A stretch of 64,000 bases of DNA from Siphonodentalium dalli (Eukaryota; Mollusca; Scaphopoda; Gadilida; Siphonodentaliidae). Below are positions 11,070 to 22,800 of this stretch, one piece after another. Position 1 is the first letter of the stretch, and each line of letters opens with the position of its first letter. A program made the position numbers and the translations under genes. Below the pieces are notes generated by a model, which did no database searches, was not told the DNA's origin, and saw only the letters and a list, made by a program, of their open reading frames with translations. The stretch lies in NCBI GenBank assembly GCA_032622095.1, contig CP136067.1, positions 97,640,707-97,704,706 of the forward strand, read 5' to 3'.

Positions 11070-13398
11070 CTGGAAACATGAACAGAAAAAAGGTCAGTTA
11101 TCTAAAAACTGAGGATTTATAAATGAATTTGGGTTCGAGAGAAAAAAATAAGTCATCAGTATTTGTATTGGTTAGGAAAGAGTCAACAACTGGTCTGCTA
11201 ACTCAAAACTTTTATAGATTATTCCAGATTATAGATTATATGAATTGCCACAGAATTTGATCTTTTGAAGAGTCTTTGGTTTAGCAAGAATCTACAGTAA
11301 TGCCGAAAGTAATTGACCACTTAACCACAGCAGAATTATGGGTAATTTTTTCAGGATTTTAGTCGGAAATATGGCTTGTTGCCATTCATCGGCGAGAGCT
11401 TTCCGCTGAATGGCAACAAGCCATATTTCCGACTAAATCCTGAAAAATTACCCATAATTCTGCTGTGGTTAAGTGGTCAATTACTTTGGACATTACTGTA
11501 CATAAAACAAAACCATTTAGTGTGGTATTTCAGCTTATTTCAACTTATTACTGCATATTATAATGAAAATAATTGCAATTGAGCCATATCAAATACAACA
11601 GACTGCTATTTTACCAATCTGCATCTCCCTGTGAATATAAACAAGCTTGTGAAATATGTTCGGATATTATTGTTATGTCAAAGTCCCAACCAAACATTTT
11701 TCTCTAACAAACTTTACTCCAATATCCAGCGGCATGATTTTATCATTCATGAATTTTAGTCGATTTTTAAATCAATACATGATCAGTGCTATATATATAT
11801 CGGGAAGAATGTCATCTTTCAGTCATAATGATGTATTAAAATAATTATAATACTTTAATGTTAACTTACGCACATAATTATATGCCTCGTAATTAGGAGT
11901 AACATCTGTTTTTACATTTACACCGATATCGAAACATACATCAGGGCTTTGACATAAACCAGTAATATCCCAACAGATTTTAGCAGCTGGTTTACGTTGA
12001 TGGAAAATCTGTGAGCTCCCTCCCAGAAAACTCAAATGCGAAATTGTTTTCCAAAACCAAAAACAAAACCTTGCTACATAAAAAACAGAAAAGTAGTTAT
12101 AAGTTAATACCGATGTTCCAGTAACGGCAACTGACAGAATGTAGTCTTCACAAAACTATAACTTATTTGTCTTTAAAAAATTAAGTTGAATATCATCACT
12201 GAAGATTATTTAATCTGATAGGGAGCCATGCATATTGTGCAACATTGAATAGTCCATTCTCTTATATACGCGAGTCTCCTATAGGGAGCAACGTATATAT
12301 AAGATGATGCACAGGCTTACGAGGTCAAAGTGAATATTGTTAGGCAAATAGATTATCTTTTATATGCGAGGCTCCCTATGGGAAATTTGCATGTATAAGA
12401 GAATGTATTGGTGCAGGGCATTCGCACAAGTTAGATCTTTAAATGTTCATAAGCCCTAATATTTTAGAAATATCTACAATGATTTGTTTTTAACCAAAAA
12501 AACTCCCAAGAAACCATTCGCTACCAACATGAATGTGGTTTTCCATCTTTCCATTCCATTTTCCAACTCAAGTTGTATGTTTTACATCTCCTTCTAGTTA
12601 CTTTTCCTAAGAAAATAGCCCATTGAATATGGAGTGTTTCTGCTGCATTGAATTTTGGAGCTCTGAATAAATACTCTTTCTATGCTATCTCAGCATTAGC
12701 ACTTACATTGCATGCACTTTATCAGATTTTGGAACTGCATCATCGGCTGTTTGCCTTTGGAACCCATTCCGGTCCAATTAATTTTCTTTGCGACTTCATG
12801 TACCATGGTCGCATTCAAAATCGTTGACACCACGTGTTGGTGCGACGATCCTCCTCTGGTATTGTATTGTCGAGCCTATGAAAACACGAGAAGATACAAA
12901 CTTATTAGCACAACAAATAAAATGACATGATACTTTTAAAAATGTTTTAATAATGTGATAAATTCAATCTATATTTATAGAAAATAATGTATGAGGCTCT
13001 AGTGAGGTGTCTATATCACCGAATAATATGCATGAACAAACTCTTGTGTAAGAAAGGTAGAACATGAAGTAATACAACACACGGACATTCTAATCTTCAA
13101 AATCATGAAGTCCTCGAAATCGCCCACAGCAAAAAGGGCTGAATCAGGTATCCAAATTTTAAAATTAAGTAAAATATTGGATAATAAGCAGTCTAAAGGT
13201 TCAACTAGGAAATATCTTCTGACACTCCAAGCAAGTATATAATACATGCATATACATTAATAGTACACATACCAAGGCCTTCATTGCAGAAGGATTTTCT
13301 AGAACCTCCTCAAATTCATGTAGATTCTCAATACTGTCCGCAGGAAGATCTAAAGGTGGATGTGTTTCCGTCTCCAATTCGTTGGATCCATGTTGCAT
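10924..13398 (-). CDS. DUF4806-domain protein, three 3' exons
   Basis: Exons 13273-13398, 12707-12875 and 10924-11069 join in frame (phases 0 and 1) into 146 residues ending at a stop. Acceptors are TTGCTACAG, TTTTCATAG and TGTTTCCAG; donors are GTATGT and GTAAGT. The product reads PADSIENLHEFEEVLENP, then a GGSSHQHVVSTIL segment with KKINWTGMGSKGK, then KRWFLGAPDRHGGRNRR and a basic tail, RREQGKRKKRV. This order (acidic EL-EF stretch, GG, NWTG-G-K, W--GA-DR-GGR) matches DUF4806, a domain of unknown function in animal proteins often found near mobile DNA. The basic tail could be a nuclear localisation signal (inference). The first assembled codon is an ATG exactly at the acceptor, so it may or may not be the start. 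I could not identify further 5' exons upstream, up to about 18.9 kb. A palindromic MITE lies in the last intron. Confidence 0.8.
11293..11500. mobile_element. Palindromic MITE, Tc1/mariner-like ends
   Basis: A 208-bp, almost perfect palindrome: TACAGTAATG at the left and CATTACTGTA at the right, arms of about 94 bp, loop near 11389-11406. The TA at each end fits a TA target duplication. Arms share TAATTGACCACTTAACCAC and GGCTTGTTGCCATTCA. It lies in the last intron of the DUF4806 gene, where a transcript would fold into a long hairpin. The near identity of the arms suggests a young copy. A rearranged relative is at 53175-53392. Confidence 0.9.
12215..12445. repeat. Dispersed repeat with two internal palindromes (copy 2)
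   Basis: It aligns with 8515-8740: TCTTATATACGCGAGTCTCC / GGGAGCAACGTATATATAAG, then GCACAGGCTTACGAGGTCAA, then CTTTTATATGCGAGGCTCCC and its inverted partner. It lies about 260 bp past the second-exon donor, inside the last intron of the DUF4806 gene. Confidence 0.6.
12707..12875 (-). CDS. DUF4806 gene, second exon
   Basis: 169 nt, beginning ARQYNTRGGSS and ending KCMQ plus one base. The acceptor is GTGTTTTCATAG and the donor GTAAGT. It contains the most diagnostic part of the domain, KKINWTGMGSKGK. Confidence 0.8.
13273..13398 (-). CDS. DUF4806 gene, first identified exon
   Basis: 126 nt, 42 codons, from MQHGSNELETETH to PSAMKAL. The acceptor is TTCTTCTATTGCTACAG and the donor GTATGT, phase 0 at both ends. 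It carries the acidic start of the domain, including NLHEFEEVLEN. Confidence 0.75.
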
Positions 13399-14840
13399 CT
13401 GTAGCAATAGAAGAAAGTTACTATCTGGGAAATAAGGAATTTGATCTAAATTTTCTATACTTGTTGATATAGACAATTAAATTGAATTAATATCAATGTC
13501 CATTCCAATTCACATGTAAGAAGTGATTTGTTGTGAGGAGCAAGACCTTCTGCAAGTTGTAAAACCCTCTGCTGTGATACATTTTGTTTCATGTTTAAAA
13601 CTAGATTGAGGGATGTAAAGGTTGGGAGCCAATAGTTAATTTTTTGTAATATTTCATTAAATATGCAAATTTTGCAATGCTGAGACCTAGAAAATGTGGC
13701 CATTTGCAGAGAAACAAAACCCGATGAATGTTTAGTTATTTTCTTTTGAAATTGGAAGTCAGAAACTTTATCGACGAATAAATATCACCAGTAAATGGCC
13801 ATTAACGTACCACGTGTATCAATCATTGTTCCCGGGGACCTACTTGCATCCGCTAACTGCCCACACGTGGCATACTGTTGGCATGCCATCATATATTTGC
13901 CGATAAAGGCCAAGAATCGCCCAACACCGGCCGTTAAAATTAGTTATTTAAAGATCCCCACACACAGTGTGTTGGAAATTCATCAAAAGGTGATGGAATC
14001 AAATGTTTGTGATTTCTATTAAATTTGTAAGTCAGAAACGTAAGTAGAAAAAAAATGATGTTGCCAATAAAAAAACATTAATGTCCCGTTAGTGAAACTC
14101 ATGTATCCAGGCGTTCTAATGGGAATACTTAAAAGCCCACTAATGGTGCACTGTTGGCGTGCCATTGCCAACACTGCCGCTTTCCTATATTCGGTCATTA
14201 AAGGCCTTTAAAGGCAATGTTTATTGGGTAACGTATCGGTAGGGTCCAACATCATGTGTGCTACTACATCTGTCAGGATCCTGCAGTGAAACCATATACA
14301 GATTCCCGGCAGTGGACAACAGATGTCAACAATACAAAAAAATTATATCAAGTTCTAGCCTTGAAGTAGTCATCAACATTGCAAATTAAAACACATTGTC
14401 AATGAATATTAGTATTTATTACTGCATGCAGTTGGCAAGATTCTGAGACGTCACATTTACCCGAAAACCAAAAGGTACATGTAACAGTACTTACGCAATG
14501 GCATCAAATTGGAACACCTCAACCTATGATACTGAACAGTCAAAATAATGGGACAGATGAACGCTGGACTCAACATAAAAACTACTAGTACATGTATATT
14601 CATACAGCATATGGAAAGTTCAAAGATTTTGACAGCACTTTGATTCCATAAGAGGATCCACATGTACTGTATCACCTTTGGATGATGTATGCTGTGCGCA
14701 TTACAATGAAGTTTACAATGAAGTTAAAACTTCATGTTATAATAGTTTGACTGTTAGCGTGTACTTCACTTCCATTCCAAATTGAAGGTTGACCCAATTG
14801 TTCTTTTTTACAAGTTATTTAGTAATTTACATTTATATCT
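13399..14840. other. No gene seen upstream of the DUF4806 exons
   Basis: I looked here on the minus strand for 5' exons and found none with a domain or good splice sites. Segments near 13840-13930 and 14140-14220 share GTTGGC(A/G)TGCCAT and TAAAGGCC motifs, suggesting an old repeat. Confidence 0.35.
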
Positions 14841-15113
14841 AAAGGTACTCAATCTAATCAGATTGCGGATGAAGATGGATAACTCTAAAATCAAGTGGTA
14901 GTAACTGTAATAACCACTTGATTTTAGAGCAATTTGTCTGTTTGACCACATGTTTTCTGGCCGGGCCACATCTCGAGAAATTAACAAATTTCATAAATCT
15001 ATATCTGTTCACTCTGAGCTTTTATGAGGGGGTTCCTCGACTCGGAATCAAATATTTATACCCCCGAAGCCAAATAAATAGTAAATTAGGAGCGTCTGGT
15101 CGGATTGAGTAAA
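14841..15113. mobile_element. TTAA-type foldback family, short diverged copy
   Basis: The left end AAAGGTACTCAATC and right end CGGATTGAGTAAAAG match the ends of the elements at 18944-19817 and 28807-29241, though the TTAA target repeats have decayed. Internally CTCTAAAATCAAGTGGT (14883-14899) and its perfect inverse (14913-14929) form a 17-bp stem. The right part shares GGTTCCTCGACTCG and CAAATATTTATACCCCC with the family. Confidence 0.75.
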
Positions 15114-15184
15114 AGATGCTCTATCATTTATGATGGGTGTATGAAAAAGTGAAACACAATGGTCAACCGAAGACAAGTTCAAGT

Positions 15185-15700
15185 AAGGGTCAATCCACAC
15201 CGGCCACGAGCGTGCGATTTTTACGTCCCGGTACAATTCCGGGGGAGGGGGGGCAAATTGTGTGCGAAGTGACTTCACAAGCTTGGAATACATGTAAATT
15301 GGGACCAAAAATTAACCAGATGATCCTGTTATTACGTCGAGCTCTTGTCAGGAATTTTCTCTTCTCATTTATCCTTGCACTTCAGTTATCAGCATGTTGC
15401 TACTAGTAAAGTCCCCCACCATCTTTGTTATCGCGATGACAAATGCAATGTGTCGCCTTCAATTAGAAGGAATTTGATGCATGAAATATCCTATTTGACA
15501 GCGGCCTAATTATCCCGCTTGTTGACCACAAAGAGAGAAATCAACGAAGCATAAAATCACTGCTGTGATCGAATCGTAGTCAGCGATTCTGTCGCTTGCA
15601 GTGTGAGTATAAAAATTGCCCGCTTTGAAGTTTGAACTGCTACGGATGACAGAAAATGGCCGTTATAATCATGCGCTCGCATCCGGTGTGGATTGACCTT
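15185..15700. mobile_element. 516-bp non-autonomous TIR element
   Basis: The left end AAGGGTCAATCCACACCGG and the right end read in reverse (AAGGTCAATCCACACCGG) match, and weaker match continues (GAGCGTGCGATT against GAGCGCATGATT), giving imperfect TIRs of about 35 bp. The interior has no transposase frame. I see no clear target-site duplication, so the superfamily is open. Confidence 0.75.
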
Positions 15701-17510
15701 GAGAAAATGTTTTTAAGACAGTTTAGACATGCGCACATGTTTAACTAGTTCCTTGTGAAGTCCAGTGAACATGTTTATATGTAGTTTAAGGTCACTAATA
15801 AGATCTTTAATGCAATATGCATCTGTAGCATATACCGGTATCTCATCTGATTTTGCGAGAATCTACATGTATACATACTTATTCACGAGAATCCAGGGTA
15901 ATTTGCGAGAATATTTACAGGAATCTAGATTTGGATTCTCGCCAAAATATAAGTCCTGCTTAAGATTCGACGAGAATCACCGAATCGATTATTGTAATGA
16001 TTCTCGTGAAACTTTTCCATTTTCAGTGCTTAATGACTAACTTGATTCGTCATTTGATTCTTGCAAAATTAATTGTACTAGTATTTTGGGCCCTGCATCT
16101 GCATTGCCAATTTTTTTTACAAAACCGACAATAAGTTGTGGAGATATCTTTTATATTTATTAAATATAAGTACTTAATTTATTTAATTAATTATAAAAAT
16201 TGCAAGTTGGTTGTTATACTGGTGCACTGTACTTGTTTTAATGCACATTAACTGTATATTGTATGTGAATAAATATCTTTTTAGTGACCCAAACTGCACA
16301 ACACTTCACAAGAGGCTGCATTGTATTCTTAAACGTAACTACAATGTATCTGTATTCATGCAAATAAACTTTGATATGGTTGGTGCCAGCTTGGTGGGCT
16401 TATACAAGGTTGTACCTCAGGAAAATCAAACTGTTCATGATTCACAAAAAACTAATCATATCTGAAAATAGATTGGTATAATGCCAATATCTTTGCATAA
16501 TAACACAGTTGTTATACTAGATACATGTGCACTTTCATTTTCACTTATCATCTAGTTGATGAGAAAACATGATTTTATGGTGTTATATGACACTTTTAAA
16601 AGTAAAAAAAATAAAAAATCTTGTCAACATGTACATGTATACAACATATTAATTTTGATGATTGCCGCATCTTCGTTAGTCTCTGTCACCCAGGATAAGG
16701 ACGATACGCCCTCATGCCATTCTTCTAAAAAACAATCTCATCAGAATTATCTTATCGGGAATGGTTTCGAATATAAAATATACAACATTCATAAATGACA
16801 AATATTTTTCATGGAGTACCCAGGTACAACATTTTACAACACAAATTTCCCTGACAAACATTGAAAAATGGCATTTATACCTGAAATTTTGACAAGTTAT
16901 CTCTGGAACGGTAACCGTAGATTCCGAGAATGCAATAAAAAGTTTCGCTCCAAAATGGCAGGTACAACCTTTTAGAAGCCCACTGACAATTACATTTACT
17001 AGTAGTTGTATTTGTGATTTGTTATTGGTTGTGTTCGGCTTTTAGATGGAGTGATGGACAATAAATGACATCAAATGTGTACAAATTTAGCAGTGCAGCC
17101 ATCATAGTTACCTAAGATAAACAGAATTAAATAACACCCAAATGAAATTCCAAATGAGCATTTAAGTACATGTAGCATTTATGTCGACTATGGTTTAAAC
17201 ATACATGTAACTTATATGTTCATAAATTGATTTATGACAAAAGGGATTGGAGGACAAGTGCTATAACCACTTGGTTTACCCTCCTCTCTCTAAAACACTA
17301 TGAAAATCCCTAGTTGTTTCAACACTACATCTACATGTACATGTATGCCGTCAGGTCTTAACCACATTACGGCATAAATCCATTATTTGGCATGCATCTC
17401 TCAGGATCCCTGTTCATTGTTCCATCCTACATAAACATAGGACCCTCTCAAATAAAACATCGCTTTAGCTTGAGAGGCGCCATATTCGGTTTGGAAAACC
17501 TGAACCATTA
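15701..17510. other. No gene seen
   Basis: A plus-strand stretch at 15840-16020 carries several TTCTCG/CGAGAATC repeats. Short open frames near 16211-16465 and 16556-16798 have no domain or splice support. Confidence 0.35.
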
Positions 17511-17517
17511 CAGTAGA

Positions 17518-18675
17518 TTTACAGTGTCAAATTGAATGGGGAATCTTTAAGCAATTATAATTACAGGCTCATTGAAATATTCGAAAATTGATATAATAAA
17601 CTTAATTTATTCATTTCTAACGTAACTGATCAGAGTATGATCAGGCTAACAGTTTGTTTGGTATATTTCTCTGTAATCGAGGCTTGCTTTGGTGGGACAA
17701 TATTATCCATTTAGCCGGACCGCTATATTCTCTTTCCAAACGAATCAGCTGTGCCCTAATTAATCGACCCGTCTTATCGAGGTTGACAACTAGTATTTAG
17801 TACCGCAGTCCATAACAAATCAATCAAGCGCAGTCATTTATACCATAGTTTGATAGTATATAGCGATGCAATGCATGGATTCATCATTCAAGATCATGCT
17901 GGTACTAGTACATTTAAAATTCATGTTTGCATGAGAATGTTCAATAGTTTTGTTTGTCGATATGTTATTGAACTGCCAATATACTTTTAAGAAGAAAATG
18001 TCGGCGCTTTAAGACAGTACTGTTTGTAACAGCGGTGTTGTCGATTAATCTAAATACCGTAAATACTATGAGGCATTGCAGCGGTCGGCGGCATTGTAAT
18101 TGAATGTGGTTGAACAGTCAAATGCCGGTGGTCAATCTTGTTGCTGGGGTGGGGTAATTTAATTAGGACAAATTTAAAAAATATAACGGTACTTTTTTGT
18201 TAACAGCATCTTTGGCAAGTCTTTGCCCGAACAGCATCATAGCAATTCAGCAGGACCCAACCGCATCATAGCACATTAGCAGAACCACTTGAACAGGGGT
18301 GTATTTACAGTGTCAAATCGAATGGGAACAATTTCCTAGAAGTGTTCGAAAATTGAGAACTGAATTTATATTTTTTATTATGAGTTTTCGATTGGAAAAT
18401 TTCTAACTTAGCTTATCAGGGTTAACGGACTACCAGTATGTTTGGTATATTTTTCTGTAATCGACTCCTGCTGAAGTGGGTAAATATCATCCATTGTCGG
18501 ACAGCTGTATTCTCTTTCCCAACAAAGTCCATATATATATAGAGCATACATGGAAAATTACAGCTATGCTTTAATTGATCAACTCGCCTTTCAAGGTTGA
18601 CCACCGGATATTACCGCAGTATTCAAGCGTGTTCATGCGATCAACCGCAGTCAGTTATACCGCCACAGACCATGG
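17518..18675. repeat. Old direct duplication, copies at 17518-17860 and 18308-18675
   Basis: The copies share ACAGTGTCAAAT(T/C)GAATGGG, GTTTGGTATATTT(C/T)TCTGTAATCGA, ATTCTCTTTCC and CGCAGTCA(T/G)TTATACC in the same order, roughly 70% alike. Related fragments recur near 20195-20270 inside the 2.63-kb units. The duplication history of this region is therefore older and wider than the clean tandem array. Confidence 0.6.
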
Positions 18676-18943
18676 TCCACCTCACATTTGCGGTTAGGCT
18701 GTATTTTTCATGCGATGTTTATATGAATTTTTTTTTTAAGTTGACATTGTAACCACACCAGATAATTTTTTGATTGTTTCTAAATGTCTAGATAGAATTC
18801 AGAATTTTTGTGGTCAAAAACAATTAACTTGGTTAACAAATATTACTGTAGTAAGATTACCAGCGGATACCGCATGTCAACAGGGACTGCATGCTCTAAT
18901 TAATTATCTGGTTTAGCATGTTTATAACTGGATACAGATCATT

Positions 18944-19817
18944 TTAAAGGTACTCAATCTGGTTCGATGATCCCCATATAATCAGATTCCAACAACAACA
19001 TATTTAGAAATGCTGACCACTGTCAACTATAGTATAAAATTGCCCAACATGTGTTATTTATCAACATGTTGTTCTAAACAATTTGGCCTTATTATCAAAA
19101 GAAAGTCTCTTGATTTTAGAGTTATCGATCTTCATCTGAAATTTGGTCTGAGACCGTCGGCTCGTCGACTGTTTTCTGGGCCACTATTAATTCTTGATCG
19201 TATAAATAGTATATTTCAAAAATTTATATCCATTAACACTGAGCTTTGATAGGTGGGTTCCTCGACTCGAACCAAATATTTTTTAACCTTCAAGTCCGAA
19301 TAAATAGTAATTTAGGGGGCCCTTAATCGGATTATGCATCTTTAAAATCAAATACAGTTTAAAGATGCATAATCCGATTAAGTGCCCCTCAATTACTATT
19401 TACATGTATATGGATTCCGGGGTAAACAATATTTGAATCAAGTCGAGGAACCCACCTACATATCAAAGCTCAGAGTTATTAGATATTGATTTTTGAAATC
19501 TTAATAATTTTCACAATCGAGACTTATTAGTGGCCCAGAAAAAATTAATGAGCCGACAGTCTCAGACCAAATTGGGGATGAAGATGTATAACTCTAAAAT
19601 CAAGAGGCTTTGTGTTGATAAGGCCAAACTTCATCGAACAACATGTTGATAAATATCACGTATCGGGAAATTTTATACTATACATGTAGTTGACAGTGGT
19701 TAGCATTATTTTTGGGCAACTAATCGATTCTGATAACTGAAGCAGCATTTTTAAACATGTTGTTGTTGTTGGAATCTGATTTTATGGGGACATTCAAATC
19801 TGATTGAGCACCTTTAA
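18944..19817. mobile_element. TTAA-target foldback element, full copy
   Basis: TTAA followed by AGGTACTCAATC at the left and GATTGAGCACCT followed by TTAA at the right, giving an 866-bp element with TTAA repeats. The two halves are inverted copies of each other: left GGTGGGTTCCTCGACTCGAA, right TCAAGTCGAGGAACCCACC; the centre near 19345 is a tight palindrome around TTTAAAGATGCATAATCCG. TTAA targets with ends starting AGG fit Kolobok-type or piggyBac-type non-autonomous elements (inference). Truncated copies lacking the first 89 bp start the next two tandem units, ending at 22450 and 25084. Confidence 0.85.
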
Positions 19818-22800
19818 TAGTTAGCTATATGAGTTAATACACATAATAAACATTTAAACTTTGGAAATTGCAGGTTTTGCTCAAGTTTACACATTCCCAT
19901 CTTAAAAAATTACTTGATTTCCTGTATCACAATACACATGATATGATACGTGTATCATTGATAGTGTATCCCAATACAATGAATCATTACGTCCCACACA
20001 AAATGGGAACTGCAGTTATCTCTCATTGATTTTAACTCAATAACCACATAGTAAATTGGAAGTTTTCCATGGAAATGGGTGTTGTCGATTAGTCTACTTC
20101 GACTTGATTTTTTATTGTCGATTCGTCAACTATGAAAAACCCAAGCCATTTCAACACTAATGCATAATCCGCTGTTATTAAATCTTACTGCAGTAATATT
20201 TTTGTTAACCGCTGTAACCAAGTGAATTACCGCAGTGTTTCAACCGTGGTACACCATATTACTTTTTCTCATGACAGCCTTTCAGCCAGATAATTTTTTA
20301 CAGTACTTACCATGACGTACATGTACCATATGTTCTATTTAGGGATAGACCATTATATGTCACTTTGTGGGTTTAGATTATAGAATTGGTGCAGTTGCAT
20401 ACTGCATCACTGCCCAAATCATGTGCAGCCTCTCATTGCAAATGGAGGGCTCTTAGTACATTTACATGTGTATAGTTCCTCAGTGTAATTTGGCTTTTTG
20501 GATGAAATTCATGAAAACCAAAAATCGATGATAAGTCCATACAATGGGGACAATTTGATTGACATTTAAAGCAGAAATATAGCTTGGACCAATTCATAGG
20601 GTCACATAACCATTACCTCAATCATGTACATGTACATTATTACGTGTACCTCAATCATATTTATGATGATTGAATGACAGTGCATTAGTCCGAGTGTTCG
20701 TTACTAGTAGTCCGATGGGTTCGATTGTCATGAAGTTCAATAGTTTGAGGGTTCAATAGTCCAAAGGTTCAGTGGTACCCGGGTTGAGAGTATCAATTAC
20801 TGTCGTACAATGTTATTTACTTGAGACATAACATGTATTGTCGATATACATGTACATGTACACACTGCATGTTTTATCCAATTGGTATAGTCTATATTGG
20901 TATTTCAGTTTTTTCCCAGGGGCCTGGGCATGGAGATGTACTGATAGATGCTTCGTGAACATATTTTGTGTATAATTGGGTGTCTACTACTAGTATGTTA
21001 CCTACATGTAACTGTCGCTATAAACTGGGCATGCAGATTACAACTTGGGAGACTTATTATTGCGGCCTCTCATTGTAAATGGGGGCCTCTTGGACCGTCT
21101 TGGTACATTTACGTGAACTGGTACATGTGTGTAGTCCTTCATTGCAATTTGGATGAAAACAAAAAATCGGCAATTCGATACAATTGGAACAATTTGAATG
21201 ATATTTACTAGTAAATCAGAAAAATTACTTGGACCAATTCCTGAGGTCACATAACCATTAACTCAATCATGTACAGTTCGTTAGTCAGAGTGTTCATTAC
21301 TAGTAGTTCGATTGTCAGGAAGTTCAATAGTTTGAGGGTTCAAATGGTCCAATGGTTCAATTCATGGTACCCGGGTTTGAAAGAATTGATTGTGTTTTAC
21401 AACACATTAATTTTAGTTATATACATGTATGGTAATATTATTACCCTCATACAAAATAAATTACTCATGACATAACATGTATTGCCCATAAAAATGTACA
21501 CAAATTAATGCAATATTTATGCAATTTATAGTTTATGCATACATGTACTGATGCTTTGGGGAAGATATTTTGTGTGTAAATGGGTGTCTATAATTATACC
21601 TGACCTGACTGCCTCGCTATAAACTGGGCATGAAGATTACAAATTTTGAGACAATATACACTGTATAAAATTGCCCAACATGTGTTATTTATCAACATGT
21701 TGTTCTAAACAATTTGGCCTTATTATCAAAAGAAAGTCTCTTGATTTTACAGTTATCGATCTTCATCTGAAATTTGGTCTGAGACCGTCGGCTCGTCGAC
21801 TGTTTTCTGGGTCACTATTAATTCTTGATCGTATAAATAGTATATTTCAAAAATTGATATCCATTAACACTGAGCTTTGATTGGTGGGTTCCTCGACTCG
21901 AACCAAATATTTTGTAACCTTCAAGTCCAAATAAATAGTAATTGAGGGGGCCCTTAATCGGATTAAGCATCTTTAAAATCAAATACAGTTTAAAGATGCA
22001 TAATCCGATTAAGTGCCCCTCAATTACTATTTACATGTATATGGATTCCGGGGTAAAAAATATTTGAATCAAGTCGAGGAACCCACCTACATGTATCAAA
22101 GCTCAGAGTTATTAGATATTGATTTTTGAAATCTTAATAATTTTCACAATCGAGACTTATTAGTGGCCCAGAAAATTTTCATGAGCCGACAGTCTCAGAC
22201 CAAATTGGGGATGAAGATGGATAACTATAAAATCAAGAGGCTTTGTGTTGATAAGGCCAAACTTCATCGAACAACATGTTGATAAATATCACGTATCGGG
22301 CAATTTTATACTATACATGTAGTTGACAGTGGTTAGCATTATTTTTGGGCAACTAATCGATTCTGATAACTGAAGCAGCATTTTTAAACATGTTGTTGTT
22401 GTTGGAATCTGATTTTATGGGGACATTCAAATCTGATTGAGCACCTTTAATAGTTAGCTATATGAGTTAATACACATAATAAGCATTTAAACTTTGGAAA
22501 TTGCAGGTTTTGCTCAAGTTTACACATTCCCATCTTAAAAAATTACTTGATTTCCTGTATCACAATACACATGATATGATACGTGTATCATTGATAGTGT
22601 ATCCCAATACAATGAATCATTACGTCCCACACAAAATGGGAACTGCAGTTATCTCTCATTGATTTTAACTCAATAACCACATAGTAAATTGGAAGTTTTC
22701 CATGGAAATGGGTGTTGTCGATTAGTCTACTTCGACTTGATTTTTTATTGTCGATTCGTCAACTATGAAAAACCCAAGCCATTTCAACACTAATGCATAA

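Noticed and set aside
11870-12008. Possible extra exon in the DUF4806 gene (PAAKICWDITGLCQSPDVCF frame with a GTAAGT donor)
   Set aside because: Exon 2 ends in phase 1. Joining it to this segment gives an immediate stop, while direct joining of exons 2 and 3 gives an unbroken domain.
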